From the NCBI RefSeq assembly GCF_018998565.1, contig NZ_JAHNZO010000007.1, forward strand, positions 1 to 64,000: a stretch of 64,000 bases of DNA, written 5' to 3'. Source of the DNA: Paenibacillus oleatilyticus (GTDB taxonomy: Bacteria > Bacillota > Bacilli > Paenibacillales > NBRC-103111). How positions within the stretch are numbered: the stretch's first letter is position 1; each line of letters opens with the position of its first letter. The notes below the pieces were generated by a model. It was not told where the DNA came from. It saw nothing but the letters and a program-made list of their open reading frames with translations, and ran no database searches. Shown piece after piece: positions 33,908 through 43,094 of the stretch. Both the position numbers and the translations under genes were made by a program.

Positions 33908-34567
33908 ATGAGCGATAGCCGAACCAGAATTGTGAAACGGGCCGTTCAGGAAATTCAGGACGGCATGTATGTGAATTTGGGCATCGGGATGCCGACGCTG
34001 GTCGCCGACGAAATTCCGGCTGAGCTGAGCGTCATGCTGCACTCGGAGAACGGGCTGCTGGGGATCGGACCTTATCCGAAGCAGGGCGAGGAAGATCCGG
34101 ACTTGATCAATGCCGGGAAAGAAACGGTCACGGCGATTCCGGGCGCTTCGTATTTCGATAGCGCGGAGTCGTTCGCGATGATTCGCGGCGGTCATATCGA
34201 TCTGGCGATTTTGGGCGGGATGGAAGTGTCCGAAGGGGGCGATCTCGCCAACTGGATGATTCCCGGCAAAATGGTCAAAGGCATGGGCGGTGCGATGGAT
34301 TTGGTGAACGGAGCCAAGCGGATCATCGTCATTATGGAGCATGTCAACAAGCACGGGGAAGCGAAAGTGAAAAAGGAATGCACGCTCCCGCTGACCGGCC
34401 AAGGCGTTGTGCACCGGCTCATTACCGACCTCGCCGTCTTCGACTTTACGGATCAAGGGATGGTGCTGGTCGAATTGCTGGGGGGCGCAGGGCTGGACGA
34501 GGTTCGGGCGAAAACGGAAGCTTCGTTTATGGTCGATCCCCGGCTGGCGGAGGAATTGGGCGCTTGA
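33908..34567 (+). CDS. scoB: 3-oxoacid CoA-transferase subunit B
   Basis: Beta subunit, 219 residues, carrying the catalytic glutamate in [13 protein letters not shown] (Glu47), which forms the enzyme-CoA thioester. The N-terminal [11 protein letters not shown] and later [15 protein letters not shown] are typical. It is followed after 40 bp by the thiolase gene. Confidence 0.95.
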   Translation: MSDSRTRIVKRAVQEIQDGMYVNLGIGMPTLVADEIPAELSVMLHSENGLLGIGPYPKQGEEDPDLINAGKETVTAIPGASYFDSAESFAMIRGGHIDLAILGGMEVSEGGDLANWMIPGKMVKGMGGAMDLVNGAKRIIVIMEHVNKHGEAKVKKECTLPLTGQGVVHRLITDLAVFDFTDQGMVLVELLGGAGLDEVRAKTEASFMVDPRLAEELGA

Positions 34568-34607
34568 ATTATAAATGCCGTTTTAACAAAGCTTTGAGGA
34601 GGTTCAC

Positions 34608-35795
34608 ATGAATAACGATGCGGTGATCGTAAGCGCCGTCCGTACGGCGATCGGCGGGTTTCAAGGAGCGCTGTCGAGCATTCCGGCTACGGAGCTCGGC
34701 AGCCTCGTGATCAAGAATGCGCTGGAGCGGGCTGGCGTCAGCGAGGAGCAGGTCGGCGAGGTGATCATGGGCAACGTGCTGCAGGCGGGACTCGGACAAA
34801 ATCCGGCGCGCCAGGCGTGGCTAAAAGGCGGCTTTTCCCATGAGGTGCCTGCGGTGACGGTGAACAAGGTGTGCGGTTCCGGCCTCAAGGCCGTCATGCT
34901 GGCGGCGCAAAGCGTGCGGCTGGGCGATGCGGACATCGTCGTGGCAGGCGGCATGGAAAATATGAGCCAAGCGCCGTACCTGCTGGAAGGCGCCCGCTCG
35001 GGGCTGCGCATGGGTGATGGCAAGCTGGTCGATTCGATGGTCCGGGACGGACTGTGGTGCGCCATGTGCGATATCCATATGGGAATCACGGCGGAAAATA
35101 TCGCGGACCGGTATGAGCTTACCCGTGCGGAGCAGGACGAATTTGCCGCTTGGAGCCAGCAGAAAGCGGAGCAGGCGATCCAGTCGGGACGTTTTCGGGA
35201 CGAAATCGTCCCCGTATCGATTCCGCAGCGAAAAGGCGATCCTGTCGTCTTCGATACCGACGAGCATCCGCGCTACGGTACGACGGCGGAGACGCTCGGC
35301 AAGCTTCGCCCTTCGTTCCGCAAGGACGGTACCGTGACCGCCGGGAACGCGTCGGGCATCAACGACGGAGCGGCTGCGCTGGTCGTCATGTCCGCGGTCC
35401 GGGCAGCGCAGCTCGGACTGAAGCCGCTGGCGCGGATCAGAGGCTATGCGCATGCGGCCTTGGACCCGTCGGTCATGGGACTTGGGCCGGTGGATGCGGT
35501 CCGCAAGCTGCTTGGCAAAACCGGCGTGTCGATAGACGACATCGACCTGCTGGAGCTGAACGAAGCGTTCGCCGCCCAATCGCTTGCGGTTGGACGGGAT
35601 CTCGGCGTACCGCGGGAGAAGCTGAACGTCAACGGCGGCGCCATCGCCCTCGGTCATCCGATCGGAGCGAGCGGCGCGCGCGTGCTTGTCACGCTGCTCC
35701 ATGAGCTGGGCAAGCGGGGCGGAAAGCTCGGCCTCGCGGCGCTATGTATCGGCGGAGGGCAAGGGGTTGCGATGTTGGTGGAGCGGGAGGCGTAA
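34608..35795 (+). CDS. thlA: Acetyl-CoA C-acetyltransferase (thiolase)
   Basis: Splits acetoacetyl-CoA into two acetyl-CoA, completing ketone-body use. The 395 residues include nucleophile Cys89 in [10 protein letters not shown], the GGMENMS segment, [19 protein letters not shown] with catalytic His, and the second cysteine in CIGGGQG. GAGGAGG-like sequence precedes the ATG. It is the last gene of the operon, before a strong bidirectional terminator. The B. subtilis sco operon does not end in a thiolase, so this layout is self-sufficient. Confidence 0.95.
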   Translation: MNNDAVIVSAVRTAIGGFQGALSSIPATELGSLVIKNALERAGVSEEQVGEVIMGNVLQAGLGQNPARQAWLKGGFSHEVPAVTVNKVCGSGLKAVMLAAQSVRLGDADIVVAGGMENMSQAPYLLEGARSGLRMGDGKLVDSMVRDGLWCAMCDIHMGITAENIADRYELTRAEQDEFAAWSQQKAEQAIQSGRFRDEIVPVSIPQRKGDPVVFDTDEHPRYGTTAETLGKLRPSFRKDGTVTAGNASGINDGAAALVVMSAVRAAQLGLKPLARIRGYAHAALDPSVMGLGPVDAVRKLLGKTGVSIDDIDLLELNEAFAAQSLAVGRDLGVPREKLNVNGGAIALGHPIGASGARVLVTLLHELGKRGGKLGLAALCIGGGQGVAMLVEREA

Positions 35796-35818
35796 AGGCT
35801 AACGCGATAGTTGTACGT

Positions 35819-35851
35819 AAAAAGAGGAGCACGGGAGCGGCTCCTCTTTTT
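35819..35851. terminator. Bidirectional rho-independent terminator
   Basis: AAAAAGAGGAGC (35819-35830) and GCTCCTCTTTTT (35840-35851) are perfect complements between the thiolase and the convergent transporter. Confidence 0.9.
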
Positions 35852-35872
35852 CGTGTGATATGCAAACCCGGT

Positions 35873-37297
35873 TCAATCGACCGCAGCAGCCAGAGCCGGT
35901 TGGTCGCCCGGTTCGGCTTTCGCTTTGGCCGACCAGACGGCTTCGATTTCCTCCAGCGATTTTCCTTTCGTCTCGGGCACGACGCGCCAGGTAAACAGGA
36001 ACGTAACGAGCGACAGCACGCCGAAAATCCAGAAGGTCATCGCAGGTCCCGCGGTATTCAGCATCGGCGGGAACGACTGGGACACGATATAATCGGCTGC
36101 CCAGAGCGACATGGAAGCGATCGCTGTCGCCCGGCCGCGGATGCGGTTCGGGAAAATTTCGGACAGCAGCACCCAGACGACCGGACCGAGCGAGATCGCG
36201 AAGGCGGCGACATAGACCAAAATAAAGACCAGCACCAGCGGACCGGATGTCTGCCCGCTATGGAACGCAATGCCGATGACCAGCAGGGAGACGGTCATCA
36301 AGGCCGAGCCGACCAGCAGCAGCGCTTTGCGCCCCGCTTTATCGATTAGCCACAGAGCCAAAATCGTGAACAGGAAGTTGATCAGCCCGACCAAAATGGT
36401 CTGGACCAGCGAAGCGTTCGTTCCGGCTCCGGCTTCTTTGAAAATTTCCGGGGCATAATACATGATGGCGTTAATTCCCGTCACCTGCTGCAGCACGGCC
36501 AGCACCACGCCGACGAGCAAGGCGGTGCGCAGCCCGGGGGTGAACAGCTGGCGAAGCGAGGCGTTTTCCTGCTTGAACGACTCCTTGATATCGAGCACTT
36601 CCTGCCGGGCCAGATCGTCGCCGTGAATTTTGAGCAGGATTGGCAGCGCTTCGACCGGTCTTCCCTGTTTGATCAGCCAGCGGGGGCTCTCCGGGACGAA
36701 AAACAGCAGTACCAGGAACAGCACGCCCGGAAGCACTCCAACACCGAACATCCAGCGCCAGCCGGTGGCGATATTCCAGGCGTCATCAGCGTAGCCGGCA
36801 ATGCCCGAGTTGACAAAGTAAACGAGGAAAATACCGGTCACGGTTGCAAACTGGTTCAGCGCGACCAGACGGCCGCGGTACCGGGCCGGAGCGATTTCCG
36901 CGTTATACAGCGGGCATAGGGTAGAGGTGATGCCGATCCCGATCCCGCCGATCATCCGGGCAATAATGTAGCCGGTGAACGTATCCGGGACAGCGGAGCC
37001 GACCGAGCCGATAATGAATAGCGCCGCCGCGGCAATCAGCACCTTTTTCCGGCCGAACCTGTCGCTCAGCATGCCGGAAACGGCGGCCCCGGCAATGCAG
37101 CCGATAATCAGGCTGGAGACGGCCCAGCCGACCTCCAGTTCGTTCAAATCGAAGCGCTGCTTCATGAAACCAATTGCGCCCGAAACGACAGCCGTATCAA
37201 AACCGAACAATAAGCCGCCCAATGCGGCAACGATAGAAACAAGCGTAACGAACTTCATGCTGACTTGTCCGTTTTGCGTGGTGGGAATGGTACTCAT
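35873..37297 (-). CDS. Sugar:proton symporter, MFS sugar porter family
   Basis: A 474-residue transporter with twelve helices. Sugar porter signatures are visible: GGLLFGFDTAVVSGAIGF in helix 1, DRFGRKK in loop 2-3, PESPRWLI after helix 6, QQVTGINAIMYYAPEIF in helix 7 and PETKGKSLEEIE at the C-terminus. Similarity pattern is of the AraE/XylE/GlcP type (pentose or hexose). The frame extends to 37336, but AAAGGAG before ATG 37297 fixes the start. It lies downstream of a sugar-sensing three-gene set on the same strand, separated by a terminator, and has its own promoter-like TGCTATAAT. Confidence 0.92.
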   Translation of the reverse strand: MSTIPTTQNGQVSMKFVTLVSIVAALGGLLFGFDTAVVSGAIGFMKQRFDLNELEVGWAVSSLIIGCIAGAAVSGMLSDRFGRKKVLIAAAALFIIGSVGSAVPDTFTGYIIARMIGGIGIGITSTLCPLYNAEIAPARYRGRLVALNQFATVTGIFLVYFVNSGIAGYADDAWNIATGWRWMFGVGVLPGVLFLVLLFFVPESPRWLIKQGRPVEALPILLKIHGDDLARQEVLDIKESFKQENASLRQLFTPGLRTALLVGVVLAVLQQVTGINAIMYYAPEIFKEAGAGTNASLVQTILVGLINFLFTILALWLIDKAGRKALLLVGSALMTVSLLVIGIAFHSGQTSGPLVLVFILVYVAAFAISLGPVVWVLLSEIFPNRIRGRATAIASMSLWAADYIVSQSFPPMLNTAGPAMTFWIFGVLSLVTFLFTWRVVPETKGKSLEEIEAVWSAKAKAEPGDQPALAAAVD

Positions 37298-37334
37298 AAT
37301 ACATTCTCCTTTCCGTGAATCCGGAAGTGGGTTC

Positions 37335-37343
37335 ATTATAGCA
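37335..37343 (-). promoter_or_regulatory. Extended -10 promoter element of the sugar symporter
   Basis: TGCTATAAT on the minus strand, about 40 bp before the start codon. No good -35 box lies 17 bp upstream, which is typical of activator-dependent promoters; the YesN-type regulator is the obvious candidate. Confidence 0.55.
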
Positions 37344-37468
37344 CGTGAATCTGCGCGTCTTACCTCTAATTACCCGCACTTATTTGTGCTCTATCCGCAT
37401 TTAATTCGGAATTCCCTTGCATCGTCCGCCGCGCAACACAGGCTAGCATTTTCTTGGTCTCCGAACGC

Positions 37469-37499
37469 AAAAAAGTCCATGCCTTAAGAAAGCATGGAC
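37469..37499 (-). terminator. Rho-independent terminator of the sensor operon
   Basis: On the minus strand GTCCATGC pairs with GCATGGAC and is followed by TTTTTT, right after the YesN-type gene. Confidence 0.85.
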
Positions 37500-37514
37500 C
37501 TCCGCATGATTCAT

Positions 37515-38861
37515 TTATTTCGTTTGGCCCCGGTAATCGGTCGGCGTCACGCCGGTCACTTTTTTGAACACGCGGCTGAAATAGTTCGGGTCTTTATACC
37601 CTACCTCAAAGCACACTTCCTTCAGGCTTAAATCCGTCGAGGCCATCAGCTCCTTGGCTCTGCCGATCCGCAGGTTCGTGACAAAATCAATAAACGTTTC
37701 GCCCACCTGCTGTTTGAAAATTTTACTGAAATAGTGGGGATTCAGATGGACGTAATCCGCCACTTCCTCCAGCGACAGCTCTTCGGCAAACCGCTCTTGA
37801 ATGTAGCATTTAGCTTTGTCGAGGACGGTGACCGTCTGCCGCTCGCGCTCCTCCCGAATGCGCTGCAGCGCCGAGATTACGTACGACTGACGCGCCGTTT
37901 CTCTGTGGGCGGACCTTGCTTCGGGCTCTTGGAGCACACCCGCCTTGTCTTCTTTCAGCTCGTCGAAAAGGCATACTTTGCCGCCCTGCTCGAAATAGGT
38001 GGAGGCAAAAACGGCCTCGAAATACGAGGTGCGTAGCCCTGCTGCTTCCTTATGGACCGACCCGATGCCCACCGATACCGCCAATTCGAGCTGCCGCTCG
38101 GTTAATTCGCACAGCTTTTCTCCGAACCGCCTGATTTTGTCCTTCCATGCGGCCTCCGAGGCTTCTTCCGGCTTCTTGCGCACGAAAATGGCCATGTGGC
38201 GGTCGATCAGCGAGCTCACAACGCAAGGCTCCCCCTGCGCCTTGACGAAGCTGCGGATGAGATCGTAAATTTTCTTCTTATCCGGTATGAAAGCCAGCTC
38301 CGGAAAAGCAACGACCATCGCGCAGCCTTGATCGAGAGGGAAGCCGAGCCATTCGGATAATTGCCCGGCGCCGGCGTCCAGCACCTGGTCTACCATGAAC
38401 ATCAGGGCCAGCTCGTTTTCCATCAAAGGGAGCTGCTGAGACATTTTGTCCCGGAGCTCCAATTCTTCCGTCCGCTTGCGCTTCTCCCGTTCCAGTTCCT
38501 CCACGAGCTGCTGCAAAATGCGGACGATTTGCTCCCGCTTCGCCGGCTTCACAATATATTCCTTTACACCGAGCGACAAGGCTTCCTTGGCATAAGCAAA
38601 ATAGTCGTAGGCCGTGACCACGACCAGCTTCGCATCGGGCAGCCGCTCTTTGATTTCGCGCAAAGCGGCCAAGCCTTGAATGCCGGGCATGTTGACATCC
38701 ATCAAAATAATATGCGGACGATGCTCTTCCGCCAGCTCAATGGCTCTTCGTCCGTTCTCGGCATGAACGACCCGGAACGTATCCGGCATCGCGCGCCGGA
38801 TGATCCATTCCAGCCCTTCGCGTTCCAGCGCTTCATCATCTGCGATCATCAGTCGGTACAT
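37515..38861 (-). CDS. YesN-type response regulator with AraC output domain
   Basis: A 448-residue regulator. The receiver (1-120) has IADDE and phosphoacceptor Asp55 in ILMDVNMPG, with the KPAKREQI loop. A central helical linker follows, then an AraC double HTH (about 350-448) with LSLEEVADYVHLNPHYFSKIFKQ and DPNYFSRVFKK. It overlaps the kinase gene upstream by 26 bp, so the two are co-translated. Likely activates the sugar symporter gene just downstream when the sensor proteins detect sugar. Confidence 0.92.
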   Translation of the reverse strand: MYRLMIADDEALEREGLEWIIRRAMPDTFRVVHAENGRRAIELAEEHRPHIILMDVNMPGIQGLAALREIKERLPDAKLVVVTAYDYFAYAKEALSLGVKEYIVKPAKREQIVRILQQLVEELEREKRKRTEELELRDKMSQQLPLMENELALMFMVDQVLDAGAGQLSEWLGFPLDQGCAMVVAFPELAFIPDKKKIYDLIRSFVKAQGEPCVVSSLIDRHMAIFVRKKPEEASEAAWKDKIRRFGEKLCELTERQLELAVSVGIGSVHKEAAGLRTSYFEAVFASTYFEQGGKVCLFDELKEDKAGVLQEPEARSAHRETARQSYVISALQRIREERERQTVTVLDKAKCYIQERFAEELSLEEVADYVHLNPHYFSKIFKQQVGETFIDFVTNLRIGRAKELMASTDLSLKEVCFEVGYKDPNYFSRVFKKVTGVTPTDYRGQTK

Positions 38862-40290
38862 GCGCCGTCTCGCCCTCCTTTCCGCAGGGAATCCGGATCG
38901 TCACCGTCGTTCCTTCTCCCGGTTTGCTATCGATGTCAACCAGATCGCTACGCCCGAAAAACAGCTGCAGCCGCTTGAACACGTTGCGCGTTCCGAGCCC
39001 GGTGGATTCCTTTTTGGCCGTGCCTTGCCCGGGTCTTGCGCCGTTGTTGTCCTCCAGCCTCAGCAAGGCTTGCCGGACGTCCTCGCTCATGCCGCGGCCG
39101 TTGTCCGAGACGGTCAGACGCACGTGCTCCGGCTCGCTGCGGACAGTCAGGCGGATCACAGCGCCATGCTCCATCCGTTCGATGCCGTGCACGAACGCAT
39201 TCTCCACGATCGGCTGAAGCGTCAGCGCCGGGACGGGCTCCTGCAGCGCGGATTCGTCGATGTCCGTCTCGAACCGGAATCGGTCGCGGAAGCGGGCCTG
39301 CTGAATCGTTACATATTCCCGAACGTGCTCCAGCTCTTCGCGCAGCGTCACCGGCCGGTCCAGCTTGCGCAAATTGTAGCGCAGCAGGTTCGACATCGAC
39401 ACGATCAGGTCGCTCGTCTGCTCCGCGCCTTCCAGCAGCGCCAGCTTGGAAAGCGCATTGAGCGTATTGAATAGAAAATGGGGATGAATCTGGCTTTGCA
39501 GCGCCTGAAGCTCCAGCTCCTTCACTAGCCGCCCCATCTCCAACCGTTCTTTGTCCTTCTCGATCAGCAGCTTGAGGTCGGCCATCATCCGCTTGAAGGC
39601 ATCCGACAAAATGCCCAGCTCATCTTCAGATTGCAACGGCGGAGGCTCCGGATTCAGGTTCCCCCGGGAAATTTGCCCGGCCATCTCGACCAGCCGGTTG
39701 ACCGGTCCGGTAACGCTGCGGGAGATCCAGACCGCGACCACGACGCTGAGCAGCGTATTGACGACGAATACGGCTGCGGCCAACCTATTCATGCGGTCGT
39801 TTTCCGCCTGGATTTGCTTGTAAACCGGCTGATACGAGCTTAGCTCCAGATCGACGAGATGCTGCTCTTCCTCGCGGATAAACCGGGTCGTCGTCTCCGC
39901 TTCCTCATAACGGGCCGGGGCGGCGCCGGGCAGAGCGGCGAGCGTTTGCTCCATCTGCGTATCGAGCAGATGAAGGTAGCCGGCCAGCTCCGACGTATGG
40001 GGAGACGCGCCGCTGAGCCCGACAAGCGCGACCCGAAGCTCCAGCAGCTTGGCCCGCTCCCGGTCAAGCTCCGTTTTCCGGTCTTCGCCCGGATTCAGCA
40101 AATACACATAGAGCGTCTTGAGATGATCCTCCGCTGCCTGGGCGGACTGCTTGTACAGCAGAATGCGGTTCATCATCAGATCGTAGCTTTGCTGCACGAC
40201 CTTTCCGCTCTGGAATAAAAAGAACGTGACCGAGTTGACGAGCAGCACGAGCAGGGGAATAAACAGCAGCAGCTTGGTGCGGATCGTCAT
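38836..40290 (-). CDS. Membrane sensor histidine kinase (YesM/LytS His_kinase family)
   Basis: A 484-residue kinase with TM helices near 8-25 and about 160-185, a helical outside segment of some 130 residues, a HAMP domain, the His_kinase motif QSQIHPHFLFNTLNALS and HATPase (VENAFVHGIERM, DNGRGM). The frame opens at 40452; GGGGGAAG before ATG 40290 marks the start, which overlaps the binding-protein stop codon by 4 bp (ATGA). The outside region is short and has no sugar-binding fold, so it probably reads the ligand state of the neighbouring binding protein. Confidence 0.9.
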   Translation of the reverse strand: MTIRTKLLLFIPLLVLLVNSVTFFLFQSGKVVQQSYDLMMNRILLYKQSAQAAEDHLKTLYVYLLNPGEDRKTELDRERAKLLELRVALVGLSGASPHTSELAGYLHLLDTQMEQTLAALPGAAPARYEEAETTTRFIREEEQHLVDLELSSYQPVYKQIQAENDRMNRLAAAVFVVNTLLSVVVAVWISRSVTGPVNRLVEMAGQISRGNLNPEPPPLQSEDELGILSDAFKRMMADLKLLIEKDKERLEMGRLVKELELQALQSQIHPHFLFNTLNALSKLALLEGAEQTSDLIVSMSNLLRYNLRKLDRPVTLREELEHVREYVTIQQARFRDRFRFETDIDESALQEPVPALTLQPIVENAFVHGIERMEHGAVIRLTVRSEPEHVRLTVSDNGRGMSEDVRQALLRLEDNNGARPGQGTAKKESTGLGTRNVFKRLQLFFGRSDLVDIDSKPGEGTTVTIRIPCGKEGETAHVPTDDRR

Positions 40291-41273
40291 GGACAGCTTC
40301 CCCCGATCCCTTGGGCGCTGCGGTCGAGCACGGACGTATCGGTGTAGTGCTGCGGCTGCGGCGTTTTTCCTTGAAAATAATCGCGCAGCAGCGCTACGGC
40401 CTCGTAGCCCATTTGACGCGACTGCTGGACGATTGTAGCGGCAAGCTTGCATTGCCGGATGCCTTCCGTCGTTTCCGGCAGGTCATCGAACGCAAAAATG
40501 CGCAGCCCCTGTGGCCGGACGCGCCCCGCGGCTTCCAGCATGCCCGGGCCGTCCAAGGCGCTGAATCCGACCAGATCGCCGATCTGCGGATGCCCGAGCA
40601 GCATGGCAGCCGCTTGGTCGACCGCTTGCAGGCGCGATATGTTCGACGAGCGCACCTCGGCGATCTCCAGCTTCGGATAACGGCCGATTACCGAGCGGAA
40701 GCCTTCGAGCCGTAGCCGTTGGTTGGGCGCTTCGCTGCCGATCAGGACGCCGATCGTCCCTGTGCCTCCCGACGCCTGCGCCACAAGCTCGCCCATCCGT
40801 TTTCCTGCTTCGGTATTGTCCGTGCCGACATAAGCCAGCCGCCGGCTTTCCGGCTCGTCCGTATCGACGGCGATCACGGGAATGCCGCGATCGGCAGCTT
40901 TGTCGATCAGTCCCCGGTACTGCGTGTCGCCGATGCCCTGAAGCAGAATCGCATCGGCTTTGGCCGCGATCGCTTTTTCCAGCAGCCTGGACTGTTCGGC
41001 CGGGTTGATGCGGAACGGGCCGGTATAGTCCAGCTCCATGCCGTACTGCCGGGCCGCCTCGCGCGCGCCCTGCTCGATAGACCGCCAATACGGATTATCC
41101 AGCTCCTGAGGGATGAGGACGATACGGCGGGGGCGGTCTCCGTCCGGGGGGCCGGACTCCAGCGGCCGGACCAGCTCCCTTATGCGCAGCGTAGAGAATA
41201 CAAATTGCAGCAGCAAGCAGGCAAAGACAATAAAGAGTAGAAGAAGTCCCAGATTCCATTTTCGGTTTGACAT
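40287..41273 (-). CDS. Membrane-anchored sugar-binding protein, sensor subunit (Peripla_BP_4)
   Basis: A 328-residue protein with a TM anchor (about 9-28) and no lipobox cysteine, so it stays attached to the membrane. The outside part is a ribose/galactose-type binding fold: IVLIPQELDNPYWRSIEQGAREAA, DAILLQGIG, GIPVIAVDTDEP, ...FAFDDLPET. It is the first gene of an operon with a kinase and a YesN regulator, and no ABC permease is present. This matches XylFII-LytS-YesN three-component sugar sensors described in clostridia. The sugar is unknown. Confidence 0.88.
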   Translation of the reverse strand: MSNRKWNLGLLLLFIVFACLLLQFVFSTLRIRELVRPLESGPPDGDRPRRIVLIPQELDNPYWRSIEQGAREAARQYGMELDYTGPFRINPAEQSRLLEKAIAAKADAILLQGIGDTQYRGLIDKAADRGIPVIAVDTDEPESRRLAYVGTDNTEAGKRMGELVAQASGGTGTIGVLIGSEAPNQRLRLEGFRSVIGRYPKLEIAEVRSSNISRLQAVDQAAAMLLGHPQIGDLVGFSALDGPGMLEAAGRVRPQGLRIFAFDDLPETTEGIRQCKLAATIVQQSRQMGYEAVALLRDYFQGKTPQPQHYTDTSVLDRSAQGIGGSCP

Positions 41274-41309
41274 GCGGACGCTCCTTTATTCCGCGTTAAA
41301 TATAGGCTC

Positions 41310-41338
41310 ATTATACGTGACGGCTTCCCGGGAGTAAA
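41310..41338 (-). promoter_or_regulatory. Sigma-A promoter of the binding protein/kinase/regulator operon
   Basis: On the minus strand TTTACT (41338-41333) and TATAAT (41315-41310) are separated by 17 bp. AAAGGAG follows before the start codon at 41273. Confidence 0.7.
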
Positions 41339-41415
41339 CGTAGGACTACCCGGAATTTGCAAACTTGTCATTCCCGATGGTTCGTCAAGCTTACACCTAG
41401 TATTCCCTGACAAGT

Positions 41416-41440
41416 CAACATTCGCTAGCGAAAAATGTTG
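41416..41440. repeat. Hairpin in the toxin upstream region
   Basis: CAACATT and AATGTTG enclose a self-complementary CGCTAGCG. There is no adjacent T run, so it is not a plain terminator. It may lie in the leader or control region of the small toxin gene. Confidence 0.4.
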
Positions 41441-41556
41441 AAACAAAAAGTTCAAAAATAGTTCTTAATGTTCTACCAGTTTTAACCATTTTGGGCTAAA
41501 TTTAAAGTACAACTTGTAAGATGGTGGAGCAGCTCTTCGAAAGGAGGAGGCTGTAA

Positions 41557-41643
41557 ATGGATTTATTTCAGGCTCTTTCTGTTCTCTTCGCGTTCGGAAT
41601 GTTTATAATCACATTGTTGGGTTATATTGAAAAGAGGAAATAA
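41557..41643 (+). CDS. Putative holin-like toxin, 28 residues (type I toxin family)
   Basis: A very short gene with a near-perfect ribosome site (AAGGAGGAGG). The product begins MDLFQALSVLFAFGMF, continues with a second hydrophobic run (IITLLGYI) and ends in a charged tail EKRK. This is the pattern of the Hol_Tox/putative holin-like toxin family: a short lead, a single membrane helix and a basic end. Such peptides act at the membrane and are normally silenced by an antisense RNA. No obvious antisense promoter could be fixed here. A terminator follows at 41715. Confidence 0.75.
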   Translation: MDLFQALSVLFAFGMFIITLLGYIEKRK

Positions 41644-41714
41644 TCCGCTTGGTTCTTGTTTTGGTGTGAAACCATACTGACTGAGAAACATCCGCCAATT
41701 ACAAGTTGATTAAT

Positions 41715-41747
41715 GAGTTGGATCATCCGATCTGACTCATCTTTTTT
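41715..41747 (+). terminator. Rho-independent terminator of the toxin mRNA
   Basis: GAGTTGGATC pairs with GATCTGACTC (two wobbles), loop of four, followed by ATC and six T residues. It is 71 bp after the toxin stop, giving a 3' tail that an antisense RNA could cover. Confidence 0.75.
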
Positions 41748-41776
41748 GAGGAGAGAATTCGATTTCTGTTGAATAG

Positions 41777-41797
41777 GCTTCGGGAAGAAGCTTTTTT
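41777..41797 (+). terminator. Second hairpin with T run
   Basis: GCTTC-gggaa-GAAGC is followed by six T residues, about 65 bp before the next gene. It may be a back-up terminator. Confidence 0.6.
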
Positions 41798-41860
41798 CAT
41801 TGCGTTTTATATGACTATAAATTATTATTTAGTCATATAAAATGAATAAGAGGCGACACC

Positions 41861-43093
41861 ATGATACAATCAAAAGAGAAAGCCACCCTCGTCGGTGGAA
41901 CGGTTAAGCGGGGCTTCGAGGGCGTAAAAGAGGCGTTTGTGCGCAATTTCGAGCGGCTTGGGGAAAACGGTGCCGCGTGCGCCGTCTATTGGCGAGGCGA
42001 GAAGGTGGTTGACCTGTGGGGCGGATACGCGGACCCGGTACGGCGGATTCCGTGGGAGGAGCGTACGATGGTTCCCGTGTTTTCGAGCACGAAAGGGTTT
42101 GCGGCCCTCTGTGCCGCCGTAGCTCATTCGCGTGGTTGGTTCGGTTACGACGACCCGGTAGCGCAATATTGGCCGGAATTCGGGAAGCACGGGAAGGAGC
42201 GGATCACGATCCGGCAGCTGCTAGCTCATCAGGCCGGCTTGTGCGCACTGGATGGGCTGGAGCTCCGTCGGTACGCCGATTTGGATACGGCGAACGTCGC
42301 AGGCCAGCTGGCGGAGATGAAGCCGGAATGGGAGCCGGGCTCGGCGCACGGCTATCATACGTGGACGATCGGCTGGTTTATCGGCGAGCTGCTGAGGCGG
42401 ACCGATCCGCAGGGGCGAAGCCTCGGGCGGCTGCTGCAGGAGGAAATCTGCGCGCCGCTGCAAGCGGAATTTTACATCGGGCTGCCGGACGAGGTGCCGG
42501 ATTCGAGACTCGCCAAGGTGCGGGGAATTGATAGTCCCTTGGACTTATTGTTTCATCTTCATGAAATCCCGATGGCGCTGTTCGCCGGATTTTTGAATCC
42601 TAGGTCGCTCACCTCCCGCAGTATGGTGGACCGCAAGCGGTTGGTGGCCAACGCGAACTTCAATGACCGGGACATGCTGTCGATCGAATTCCCGTCAGGC
42701 AACGGAATCGGCGAAGCCCGGGCTATGGCGCGGATTTACGGCGAGTTCGCCACAGGTGGAGGAAAGCTCGGGCTGACCGCCTCTACGCTGAAGGAGCTGT
42801 GCCGGCCTGCGGAGCCACCTGCCTCCGGCTGGTTCGACCGGGTGAACCGGGTCGACCTCGGCTATTCGCTCGGGCTGTGGAAACCGATCCCTCAGCGGAT
42901 GTTCGGCAGCAGCCTGCACGCGTTCGGGCACCCCGGGGCCGGAGGCTCGTTCTGCTTCGCGGACCCCGATCTTGGGCTCGGCTACGCCTATGTTTTAAAC
43001 CGGATCGGCGGCTATATGGACCGCAATCCACGGGAGAATACCGTGCGCCGCGCGGTTTACGACTGTCTGAAATCAATGGGGGAGGAAGACTAA
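41861..43093 (+). CDS. Serine hydrolase of the beta-lactamase (class C-like) family
   Basis: A 410-residue cytoplasmic esterase-like member of the penicillin-binding/beta-lactamase superfamily. The nucleophile and lysine are Ser75 and Lys78 in FSSTKGF, and GYHTWTIGWFIGEL supplies the Tyr motif. GHPGAGGSFCFAD near the end stands where KTG boxes occur. There is no signal peptide, so it is closer to EstB-type esterases than to secreted beta-lactamases. It begins a run of three tightly packed genes with TetR and an alpha/beta hydrolase. Confidence 0.85.
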   Translation: MIQSKEKATLVGGTVKRGFEGVKEAFVRNFERLGENGAACAVYWRGEKVVDLWGGYADPVRRIPWEERTMVPVFSSTKGFAALCAAVAHSRGWFGYDDPVAQYWPEFGKHGKERITIRQLLAHQAGLCALDGLELRRYADLDTANVAGQLAEMKPEWEPGSAHGYHTWTIGWFIGELLRRTDPQGRSLGRLLQEEICAPLQAEFYIGLPDEVPDSRLAKVRGIDSPLDLLFHLHEIPMALFAGFLNPRSLTSRSMVDRKRLVANANFNDRDMLSIEFPSGNGIGEARAMARIYGEFATGGGKLGLTASTLKELCRPAEPPASGWFDRVNRVDLGYSLGLWKPIPQRMFGSSLHAFGHPGAGGSFCFADPDLGLGYAYVLNRIGGYMDRNPRENTVRRAVYDCLKSMGEED

Positions 43094-43094
43094 G

